A stretch of 64,000 nucleotides of DNA from Erythrobacteraceae bacterium WH01K (lineage in GTDB: Bacteria; Pseudomonadota; Alphaproteobacteria; Sphingomonadales; Sphingomonadaceae): positions 1 to 64,000 of the forward strand of contig CP115967.1 in NCBI GenBank assembly GCA_027941995.1. The letters run 5' to 3'. Within the stretch, counting starts at the first letter, position 1; every line of letters begins with the position of its first letter. Shown here in pieces: positions 18,140 to 25,272 of this stretch. The translations under genes and the position numbers were made by a program. The notes under the pieces were generated by a model that saw only the letters and a program-made list of their open reading frames with translations, made no database searches and was not told the DNA's origin.

Positions 18140-19119
18140 AGAACCTTCCCGATCGCCAAGATCAACTCGTCCTTGCCTGCTCCGGAACCTGGGAGCACTT
18201 TTATCGTCACACCCTCCCCCTTTGCAGGCCGGTTCACCGTTAGCATTGGCCGACCTTCTTTGGATTTGATCGTCTCCGCCTTCTCTTTCCTCGCAGGTTT
18301 GGCGGGAGCCACCGTGGCCTTGAGGAGGCGCTTGGCGGTTTCGGGGCCGCTCAGTGGTTCCGCCCCCCCTTCCCTATCCGCGACTAAGGCGACCGCCTCG
18401 GCCTCCATTGCTTTTCGCGCGCGCTGATCATTTGCCAGTGGCTTGAGATCGCGCGCTATCCGGACAGTGATGTCGTGCCGGTCGGAGAAGGCCGAAACGA
18501 TTTCGCTGGGGAGACGCGCGACATTGAGCATCCGGCTTAGCCAAGATTTTGAGATATTGAGGTGCTCGGCCATCTGGGTGAGCGAGCCCTCGTAGAACTC
18601 CTCCAGCGCAGCTTCATATTCGTGCGCCCGCTCCCAATCGGTGATGTCCTTGCGCGAGCGGTTCTCGACATCGGAGACCCGGAAAGCCTCTTCGTCAGTG
18701 AGCTGCTGGACCGTGACCAAATAGTCAAACTCAGGGTGGTTGTGCTCGCGCAACCATTGCACGGTCCACCAGCGGCGCACCCCGGCGATGATCTCGTAGT
18801 CGTGGTCCGGATCATCACGCAACCGGCGCACAATAGCTGGGATGCGCTGCTTCTTGGCAGAAAGAAAGGCGCCGATGAGGTCACGGCAGCTTTCTTCGGT
18901 AAGATGATCGAGATCGCGGTTGTGCAGCCGCCAGGGCCTGCAGCGGCCGGGATCGACGAATTCCGTTCGATCGGTCACAACCTTGCCCGAGGCCAGTCGG
19001 TTGAGCGCCTCACTCCGGCTCGCCATGATGCTCCGCGCAGGGGCCGCCTCCCCCTCTTCGATCTCTTCGTCGAGCGAGTCGGTTAGCAATGAGCTGAACC
19101 CTTTGTTGCCCTTTGCCAT
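18136..19119 (-). CDS. parB: Plasmid partition protein ParB
   Basis: Centromere-binding protein, 327 aa. The N-terminal ParB/Srx domain contains the CTPase-type box (GAFLSAKKQRIPAIVRR, then EIIAGVRRWW) and ENRSRKDITDWERA. A helix-turn-helix follows (SLTQMAEHLNISKSWLSRML). The tail is Lys-rich. It lies downstream of parA in the same direction, with two palindromes in the 179-bp gap that are its probable binding sites. Confidence 0.88.
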   Translation of the reverse strand: MAKGNKGFSSLLTDSLDEEIEEGEAAPARSIMASRSEALNRLASGKVVTDRTEFVDPGRCRPWRLHNRDLDHLTEESCRDLIGAFLSAKKQRIPAIVRRLRDDPDHDYEIIAGVRRWWTVQWLREHNHPEFDYLVTVQQLTDEEAFRVSDVENRSRKDITDWERAHEYEAALEEFYEGSLTQMAEHLNISKSWLSRMLNVARLPSEIVSAFSDRHDITVRIARDLKPLANDQRARKAMEAEAVALVADREGGAEPLSGPETAKRLLKATVAPAKPARKEKAETIKSKEGRPMLTVNRPAKGEGVTIKVLPGSGAGKDELILAIGKVL

Positions 19120-19157
19120 GGCTTAATCTCCTTACTTTATCGCCGCGCGGGGAGCTT

Positions 19158-19173
19158 GTTGCCACGTGGCAAC
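19158..19173. promoter_or_regulatory. parS-like palindrome 1
   Basis: Perfect 16-bp palindrome GTTGCCACGTGGCAAC, 39 bp upstream of parB. Its outer bases match the alphaproteobacterial repABC parS pattern GTTNNC...GNNAAC. Confidence 0.7.
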
Positions 19174-19281
19174 GCTGGCCCGCAATTGATCGATTTCCGC
19201 GCGCAAGAGCACCGAAGACAATCCGTTTCGATTTGTGGGAGGGTAACAACAACCCCTTGTTATACAATCTATTCCTCGCAA

Positions 19282-19297
19282 TTTGCCACGTGGCAAC
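19282..19297. promoter_or_regulatory. parS-like palindrome 2
   Basis: TTTGCCACGTGGCAAC has the same 14-bp palindromic core as site 1, 124 bp away, and lies against the 3' end of parA. Confidence 0.7.
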
Positions 19298-19298
19298 A

Positions 19299-20507
19299 TC
19301 AGATCGCGCCCTCCCCGGACCGACTCGCCCAAGACGCGACAACATCATGCTCAATGTCGTCGCAAACCGCGGTGAGATATTTGAGGCAGCGCATGTGCAC
19401 GTCACGCGAAGTCACCGGTCGATCGAGCTCGAAAACTGTTTTCAGACGAGAGCTCGCATTGTCGATTTCCGCGCTGGTCGGCATGATCGATGTGAGCATC
19501 GAGCCGCCGAAAACATCACGCATCATAGCCAGCAATTCGCGATGCATCGACTTGTTCTCGTCGACGCGGCTCGCAACGACGCGGATAAAATTATAGGCGG
19601 GGCGCGCCCTACCCCCAAGCTGCTCAAGTTGTTCCATCGTGGTTCGGGCCATGTCGACGAAGGAGACCGTTGACGAGAAGTCGATCACGCTCGGCGGCAT
19701 TGGAATCACCATCGCGTTTGCGGCCTGCAAGACTGCCATGGAAACCATGCCCAAGGCTGGCGGTGGGTCCATGATCACAACGTCATAGTCGTGCACCACT
19801 TCACCGATAGCTTGCGAGATAAGATCGATTACGTCGAAGCTTCGGGTCTGCGCGAGATGCGCCGCGATTTCATATTCCAGATTGTACAGCTTCAGGTTTG
19901 ACGGAAGCAGATCGAGGCCATGAAAATGCGTCTTGCGGATGATCGAACGCACACCGAGCAATTCCGGGTCATGGAAGTGTCCGTAAAGAGTATCATTCTC
20001 GCCGAGATCAATATCGGGCCGGTAACCGAACATCATGGTCGAACTTGCCTGGCTGTCACAATCCACCAGCAGCGTTCGATAACCCTTTATTGAAAAATGC
20101 TGGGCCAGATGCACGGCAATCGTGGATTTGCCGACACCGCCCTTGAAGTTCGATACCGAAATGATGGCCGGCATATCCTCAGGCTCTCGCCAAGGCCGGG
20201 TGTCGAAGACCTCCCGCATGTGATCGAGCTCGGCAAGATTATAGGGCAGGCGATGACCCGAAGGTGTTCGCTCGCGTTCAGGCAGCCGGCCATCGCGTTC
20301 GGCCTCGCGTATCGCCGAGGCGGTCCGATCGACCAGTTCGGCAGCCTTAGAGATGGAATAGGTGGGGCCAGCTTTTTCACCGGTCTCGGGATCCATAGCG
20401 TGCGTCTGCAGCCGTTTAAGGATCGCCAACGACTTACGGTGAAGGGAACGGAGATCATCGGTCGCCGTGTTCTCCGAGCTCGCTGTGTCAGAAATTTGGG
20501 TCGCCAT
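19299..20507 (-). CDS. parA: Plasmid partition ATPase ParA
   Basis: ParA/MinD-type ATPase that positions plasmid copies, 402 aa. The N-terminal helical region (about 45-100) contains a DNA-binding helix-turn-helix (SISKAAELVDRTASAIREAE), as in type Ia ParA proteins that repress their own promoter. Deviant Walker A is KGGVGKST at 123-130; later motifs are DCDSQAS and VIMDPPPALG. ATG 20507 is preceded by GAGGA at good spacing, whereas an upstream in-frame ATG at 20576 has no such site. It diverges from repA across the iteron origin. Confidence 0.92.
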   Translation of the reverse strand: MATQISDTASSENTATDDLRSLHRKSLAILKRLQTHAMDPETGEKAGPTYSISKAAELVDRTASAIREAERDGRLPERERTPSGHRLPYNLAELDHMREVFDTRPWREPEDMPAIISVSNFKGGVGKSTIAVHLAQHFSIKGYRTLLVDCDSQASSTMMFGYRPDIDLGENDTLYGHFHDPELLGVRSIIRKTHFHGLDLLPSNLKLYNLEYEIAAHLAQTRSFDVIDLISQAIGEVVHDYDVVIMDPPPALGMVSMAVLQAANAMVIPMPPSVIDFSSTVSFVDMARTTMEQLEQLGGRARPAYNFIRVVASRVDENKSMHRELLAMMRDVFGGSMLTSIMPTSAEIDNASSRLKTVFELDRPVTSRDVHMRCLKYLTAVCDDIEHDVVASWASRSGEGAI

Positions 20508-20584
20508 CTGCTGTCCTCGTTGGAAGTCTCGGAAAGAAATAGACCCAGTTGAAGATTTCGGCAACGACTTGGCCAAAATACCTA

Positions 20585-21028
20585 CAACCTCACCGATGAT
20601 CTCCGAGCCATTTGGGCCGGAACTAGCATCGGGTTTGCGAATGACCGATGATCTACGAGCTCTTTCGGCGGCACAAACCCGCGGGTAGGGCAGGGTGGGG
20701 TACTTGTGGACAAGTACCGATGATCTGCGAGCGCAACCGATGACCTAGGTGCCAAAATACAATGATCTCGGTGCTTTCGAACCGATGATCTCGGAGCACA
20801 TACCTACTTAATAAGAATCTCCTTCTCCGAATCCGATTCGCAAATCGTTTTCATTTTGTGATTTCGTTTCGGAAAGATCGCTGCGAACGCCGAACGGACC
20901 CGAGATCATCGGTGGATTTGCAGGTTTGACCGCCAGAATTGCGCAAAAATCGCCAAAAGGGTTGATTTGCCCATCCAACCCTGTTGTTGATCGCAGCACC
21001 ACAACCCGGCGAATCGGGGAAGGGGACG
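20585..21028. other. Iteron-type replication origin (oriV) region
   Basis: The roughly 440 bp between divergent parA and repA hold at least six direct iterons and one inverted copy. They also hold a DnaA-box-like TGTGGACAA at 20705-20713 inside a TACTTGT/ACAAGTA dyad. An AT-rich stretch at about 20800-20875 could be the melting region. Iterons, DnaA box, AT-rich DNA and an adjacent rep gene make this the likely origin. Confidence 0.8.
20592..20797 (+). repeat. Iterons, consensus ACCGATGATCTNCGAGC
   Basis: Copies start at about 20592, 20644, 20716, 20736, 20759 (degenerate) and 20781. An inverted copy sits at 20897-20913. Spacing is irregular, and the fourth and fifth copies carry changes (GACCTAGGTGC, AATGATCTCGGTGC). 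These are the expected RepA binding sites. Confidence 0.8.
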
Positions 21029-22318
21029 ATGACGCAGGATGACAGGACACCGCTCGGGCACCAATACGCACTCGCCATGCTTTCCGGCGGGGCCGACGAG
21101 GTGCGTGAGCTCGCAGAGTATGCCGGTACGCAGCTGACGCTTGACGCATTTCTGCGAGTACAGGACGAGGAACCGGTTCCCGCGTTCTTGCATTCCGCGC
21201 TGTGCGCGATGTCTCTTCCGACCAAGCGCCCGAAAAACGAATTCGAGCCGATCATTCGTGAAGACGGACGCTATGCATTGGCGATCAATCCCCGGCCGGT
21301 TCTCCAGGACGTCGATGGCAAGCGTGTGATGAAGAGCCTTGGCGTACCCTTTGGCTCTTACCCGCGCGTCGCACTTATCTATATTCTTTCTCAGGCAGTG
21401 CAGCAGCGTTCGCGCGACGTGTTCCTTGGTCGAAATTTCACCGACTGGATGCGGCGGCTCGGCTATCAGACAATTTCGTATGGTCCCCGCGGTACGGCCA
21501 ATCTCATGAAACAACAGGTCGATCGCCTACTCGCCTGCGAATGGCAAATTCGCTGGGACGGAGGAGAAACTGACCAGAACGCCTTCGCTGTGCGTGACGT
21601 AAAGATCTCCAACGAATATGCGGGCTCGCTCGACAAAGACGGTGCCTTCGCGCGCGAAATTCGTATGTCCGAAGTCTTCTACCAACATCTGGTAGAGCAC
21701 GCGGTCCCGCTTAATGAGGTCGCAATCCGCGAGTTGAAGGGCACGCCTACGGCGCTCGACCTCTACACTTATCTTGCCTACCGCTTGCCGCGGGTTACCG
21801 CCGGTCGCGGACAGGCGATATCCTGGGATCAACTTGCGAAGCATCTGGGCAACGCAGCGGACAGCAAGCGATTCAGGCAGACCGTCCGCGAGACGATGCA
21901 ACTGGTCTCTTCGGTCTACCCCAATGCCAACATCGATGTGTCTGGTCGCAAGGTTGTGCTTCATCCATCACCCGCCCCGCTCGAGAAAAAACTTGTCGGC
22001 ACGCACTTGCGCCTTGTTGGCGTGGAGCCTCGCAAGAAGCGGGGAGGGGAGGGGGCCAAGACCAAAGGCCCGAATACGGCAAAGCAGACGGTCGAAGACT
22101 TGCTAGCTTTTCCGAGCGGCTCACTTCAGTATGGCAAACGCGAAGAGGCGTTCCTGAGAATCGGCCGGGACAAAGGGGCGCCTTGGGATGTCGACTTGAT
22201 GGCCGGGGAGTTTCGACGCGGCTTCCCCGACGTCTCGCGCAAGCGCACAGAAAAGGAATGGTTGAGAGTTTGGGAAAGCTTCGTGACCTCCTACGCCAAG
22301 CGCCGAAAGCCCTGCTGA
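21029..22318 (+). CDS. repA: Plasmid replication initiator (RepA-like)
   Basis: 429-aa initiator that should bind the upstream iterons. The middle part resembles plasmid RepA proteins of alphaproteobacteria, with FGSYPRVALIYILSQAVQQRSRDVFLG and LDLYTYLAYRLPRV, both typical winged-helix segments. ATG 21029 follows GGGGAAGGGG and is preferred to an ATG 45 nt upstream. The C-terminal third is basic and contains an in-frame copy of the polypurine tract (22041-22055) encoding Gly/Glu residues. Family assignment is by eye. Confidence 0.82.
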   Translation: MTQDDRTPLGHQYALAMLSGGADEVRELAEYAGTQLTLDAFLRVQDEEPVPAFLHSALCAMSLPTKRPKNEFEPIIREDGRYALAINPRPVLQDVDGKRVMKSLGVPFGSYPRVALIYILSQAVQQRSRDVFLGRNFTDWMRRLGYQTISYGPRGTANLMKQQVDRLLACEWQIRWDGGETDQNAFAVRDVKISNEYAGSLDKDGAFAREIRMSEVFYQHLVEHAVPLNEVAIRELKGTPTALDLYTYLAYRLPRVTAGRGQAISWDQLAKHLGNAADSKRFRQTVRETMQLVSSVYPNANIDVSGRKVVLHPSPAPLEKKLVGTHLRLVGVEPRKKRGGEGAKTKGPNTAKQTVEDLLAFPSGSLQYGKREEAFLRIGRDKGAPWDVDLMAGEFRRGFPDVSRKRTEKEWLRVWESFVTSYAKRRKPC

Positions 22319-22329
22319 CTCCCGTCTTC

Positions 22330-22371
22330 GTGGCCACACATATTGACAAAGCGTGGCCACGGCGCTATTTC
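22330..22371 (+). promoter_or_regulatory. Promoter and paired operator of the Phd-PIN-patatin operon
   Basis: TTGACA (22343-22348) and TATTTC (22366-22371) are 17 bp apart. Two copies of the palindrome GTGGCCAC (22330-22337 and 22353-22360) bracket the -35, one lying in the spacer. This layout suits autorepression by the first gene product, as in toxin-antitoxin operons. Confidence 0.7.
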
Positions 22372-22390
22372 CTCTCCCAAGGAGATAGCC

Positions 22391-22780
22391 GTGACAAATA
22401 TAGATCTGATTGCCGCTATTCGCGATCTGCCTGTACGAGACAGCGCACGTCTCAAAGACGCATTGATGGGGACCTTAAGTCGACTTTCGGGTGGCGAGCC
22501 TCTTGCGGTCCGGGCATTCAGGGATCGGTTCAGCGCCATCAACCGCGAGGTTAGCGAGGGGGGCGTTCAACTGGTCGCAACCGCCGGATCACAAAACGTC
22601 TTGGTTTCACTCGATAGTCTCGCCGCTCTCATTGAATCGGTTCACCAGAGTATGAGCTTTGCCGACCAGCTTGAAATGTCGGGTTTCGAAGCGCTCGAGG
22701 TGGCAATGGTGGAAGATCAGGATCCCCTCGACGATGAGGGCCTTGTCTTTGGAACTGCAGTGATGGCTGAAGAGGCTTAG
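22391..22780 (+). CDS. Phd-like antitoxin-type protein
   Basis: 129-aa acidic protein. AAGGAG six nt before GTG 22391 sets the start. The middle part (REVSEGGVQLVATAGSQNVLVSLDSLAALI) has the shape of a Phd/YefM antitoxin core; residues before it form helices, and the tail is highly acidic. It is followed 8 bp later by a PIN-like gene, the usual Phd-VapC order. It probably represses the operon through the GTGGCCAC sites (inference). Confidence 0.6.
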   Translation: MTNIDLIAAIRDLPVRDSARLKDALMGTLSRLSGGEPLAVRAFRDRFSAINREVSEGGVQLVATAGSQNVLVSLDSLAALIESVHQSMSFADQLEMSGFEALEVAMVEDQDPLDDEGLVFGTAVMAEEA

Positions 22781-22788
22781 CGGCCAGC

Positions 22789-23244
22789 GTGCTGTATCTG
22801 CTCTCGACGCAAGTCCTGTTGGACATCCTCGGCAAACAATCTCCCGGCACGCAATGGATGACTACCGCACCGGCAGGATCGGTGGAAATTAGCGTCGTTT
22901 CGATCGGGCAGGCTCAGCGCTATATCGGCAAGCTCTCGTCGGCATCCGAGAGAGAGAAACTGATGCGCGCTTTGCGGCGCATTGAGGCCACCGTCACTGG
23001 CAAGAACCGCGAGCATGAGGGCGTGGTGCCATTCGAAGGCGAGGCCGCGCGCATCTGGGCCGAGCTAGCGGACGCCGACTTGCCATACATCGTTCGCAAT
23101 TCAGGTCACCCCGAGCGCGAAGTGCCGCTAGGGGCGACCGGTCGCATGGTCGTGGCGACCGCGCTGGCGCGAAGCGGTACTCTTGTAGAGGCTCCGCAGC
23201 CCTATCACGAGAAGATCGCCCGGCTATTGGTCGAACATCCGTGA
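22789..23244 (+). CDS. PIN-like (VapC-related) protein lacking catalytic acids
   Basis: 151 aa, starting with GTG. It aligns with VapC toxins along its length: LLSTQVLLDIL for LLDTNVL, VSIGQAQRY for a VTxAELRY segment, VVPFEGEAARIWAEL for LPFDxxAAxxYAEL, and GRMVVATALARSGTLVE for DALIAATA. The acidic residues that bind Mg in VapC RNases are replaced: first Asp by Ser, central Glu by Gln, third Asp by Gly. It should therefore not cleave RNA by the normal mechanism. Its stop overlaps the patatin start (GTGA). Confidence 0.65.
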   Translation: MLYLLSTQVLLDILGKQSPGTQWMTTAPAGSVEISVVSIGQAQRYIGKLSSASEREKLMRALRRIEATVTGKNREHEGVVPFEGEAARIWAELADADLPYIVRNSGHPEREVPLGATGRMVVATALARSGTLVEAPQPYHEKIARLLVEHP

Positions 23245-24263
23245 CCAAAGGACAGGATCCAGAAGATCAATTGGTCATGCCCGAGGGCGGGCCATTCGAA
23301 GCTGGCGGGCGATATCAGGCGCTATGCCTGTCCGGAGGAGGATATCGCGGGCTATACACCGCAATCCTGCTCGAAGAGCTCGAACGACGGGCCGGAAAAC
23401 AACTTCGCGAATGCTTTGATCTGATCGCCGGAACCTCGATCGGCGGTATCCTTGCAATTGGTTTGGCCGCGGGGATCCCAGCCCATTCATTGCGGCTGTC
23501 TTTCGAAAAACACGGCAGCGCAATCTTTCCCAAGACCAATCGGATATTGGGTCTAAAGATTCCGCGCCTGTCGCTACCGGCTTTTCGCCACCGATATTCG
23601 AATGACGGCCTGAGAGAGACAATCAAGACGATTCTCAATGACCCCGGCGAGAAACTCACAATGACCGACGCAGGCCCATCGCTCCTCATTCCCAGCGTTA
23701 ATGCGACTACCGATGCCGCGGCGGTGTTCCGCACATCGTCCAGCGATCAAAACCTGACGCTTGTTGATGCCGCTCTCGCCACTTCGGCCGCACCGACCTA
23801 TTTCCCCGAACACGCTATCGGCGATGAGAATTTTGTAGATGGCGGGCTCATTGCCAATGCGCCCGATCTCTTGGCCATTTCGGATGGCCTTCAAGCGGGC
23901 TTTCGCAGAGAGGATATCCATGTCCTCAGTCTTGGCACGGTCGAAACCATTGCAGGCCGGCGCATCCGCCCGCCATCCGGAACGGGCTACGTGACAGGTG
24001 CCAAGCGGCTTTTCGAACTAACTCTCGATGCGCAACAACGGTTGGCTCTCAATGAAAGCCGCGCGCTGCTCGGTTCGAATTATCTGCGCATCGATGCGAT
24101 TGCTTCTCCGGATCAAATGCGAGACCTAGGCCTCGACCGGATCGATAAGCAGAGCCGAAAGACACTCAGTGCCCTCGCGACAGCAAGCATCCGAGATCAA
24201 CTCGGCTCCGATATCGGTCGCCTGAGAGGCATGCTCGGCCGCAGGGCGGAATGGGTCATGTAA
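23241..24263 (+). CDS. Patatin-like phospholipase
   Basis: 340-aa serine lipid acyl hydrolase. It has the oxyanion-hole motif SGGGYRG (about 31-37), nucleophile motif GTSIGG (about 63-68) and dyad motif DGG (about 200). There is no signal peptide, so it is cytoplasmic. Similar patatins (CapV) serve as membrane-degrading effectors in CBASS defence, but no nucleotide cyclase is nearby. Its GTG start overlaps the PIN-like stop by 4 nt, so it is translationally coupled to the Phd/PIN pair. A defence or addiction effector kept in check by those proteins is an attractive inference. Confidence 0.85.
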   Translation: MTKGQDPEDQLVMPEGGPFEAGGRYQALCLSGGGYRGLYTAILLEELERRAGKQLRECFDLIAGTSIGGILAIGLAAGIPAHSLRLSFEKHGSAIFPKTNRILGLKIPRLSLPAFRHRYSNDGLRETIKTILNDPGEKLTMTDAGPSLLIPSVNATTDAAAVFRTSSSDQNLTLVDAALATSAAPTYFPEHAIGDENFVDGGLIANAPDLLAISDGLQAGFRREDIHVLSLGTVETIAGRRIRPPSGTGYVTGAKRLFELTLDAQQRLALNESRALLGSNYLRIDAIASPDQMRDLGLDRIDKQSRKTLSALATASIRDQLGSDIGRLRGMLGRRAEWVM

Positions 24264-24322
24264 TCCAACATTATCCTGACTGGCCGGCCTGCCATATCGA
24301 ACCCCTCAGTGCCGCCTAGACC

Positions 24323-24343
24323 GAGGAGGGGGAGGGGGGAGAG
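24323..24343 (+). repeat. Polypurine G-tract, copy 1
   Basis: GAGGAGGGGGAGGGGGGAG, 26 nt upstream of the Toprim gene start. Confidence 0.8.
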
Positions 24344-24368
24344 CGGATGGATTTAAGGTTGATGTCAC

Positions 24369-25208
24369 ATGCTTACCGCTCTCAAGCCTACCAAGGAAAC
24401 CATTGATCTCGTCGCCGGCTTGAAGGGGCGGTGGCACGGTTCGTATGCCATGTGCCGCTGTCCCGCCCATGCCGACGAAAAGGCGTCGCTTTCCATCCGG
24501 CAGGGTAATCGCGGACTACTGGTCCATTGCTTCGCCGGGTGTCGCAGTGAAGACGTTCTTCGCGAACTCTCACGAACCAGACCGGTCTTCAATTCGCCAA
24601 CGCCCGAGTATCGAACGGGTGCATCGACGCAGAATGCGCGGCGCATCTGGGACCAGGCTACCGAAATCAAAGGAACGCTTGCAGAAGCCTATCTGCGATC
24701 ACGCAACCTTCCTCAGTCCTTGAGAGATTTGCGCTATCACGCACGATGCCCGTTCGGCCGCAAGCCGAATGCCGTGTTCAGGCCGGCCCTGATTGTGGCC
24801 GTGCGGGAAGGGACGAAGATCAAGGCCATCCAGCGCATCGCGCTCGGTCCGGGAGGACTGTCACATAAGGGTAAATACATGCTCGGACGACCGGGCATGG
24901 CGGCCTGGTCGCCAATCATGAAGGGCACCACACTCGCTCTGGCGGAAAGCATGGAGGATGCCGCCGCCTATACGAAGCTGAAAGGCACGCCGTGCTGGAG
25001 CACGCTGGGGGCCGAGCGATTGCCTCTGGTCCGCATCCCGGACGGGGTGGCAACTCTCGTAATAGCCGAGGACAACAACCGGGCAGGAAGGCTGGCGGCG
25101 CTTGCAGCCGTCGCGGCGCACGAGACTCCGGAGCGCCGCGTGCTTCGCGATCCGCCCCCACGAGCCGCGGCCGACTGGGCGGAGGTCAACGAAAACGCCG
25201 GCGCATAA
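24369..25208 (+). CDS. Toprim/zinc-finger primase-like protein (DUF7146-type)
   Basis: 279-aa protein related to DnaG-type primases. The N-terminal CHC2-like zinc finger is CRCPAHADE ... LLVHCFAGC (about residues 27-60). A central region precedes a C-terminal Toprim fold, with the first acidic motif in ALAESMEDAAAY and the second in LVIAEDNNRAG. It probably aids plasmid or transfer-strand priming. It is followed at 65 bp by the methyltransferase-helicase gene. Confidence 0.8.
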   Translation: MLTALKPTKETIDLVAGLKGRWHGSYAMCRCPAHADEKASLSIRQGNRGLLVHCFAGCRSEDVLRELSRTRPVFNSPTPEYRTGASTQNARRIWDQATEIKGTLAEAYLRSRNLPQSLRDLRYHARCPFGRKPNAVFRPALIVAVREGTKIKAIQRIALGPGGLSHKGKYMLGRPGMAAWSPIMKGTTLALAESMEDAAAYTKLKGTPCWSTLGAERLPLVRIPDGVATLVIAEDNNRAGRLAALAAVAAHETPERRVLRDPPPRAAADWAEVNENAGA

Positions 25209-25223
25209 AGGCTTCGAAGAACA

Positions 25224-25242
25224 GAGGAGGGGAGGGGGAGGA
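25224..25242 (+). repeat. Polypurine G-tract, copy 2
   Basis: GAGGAGGGGAGGGGGAGGA, 31 nt upstream of the methyltransferase-helicase start. Confidence 0.85.
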
Positions 25243-25272
25243 TTGGTTGCGGATCAGCATCAGGAGCAGACC

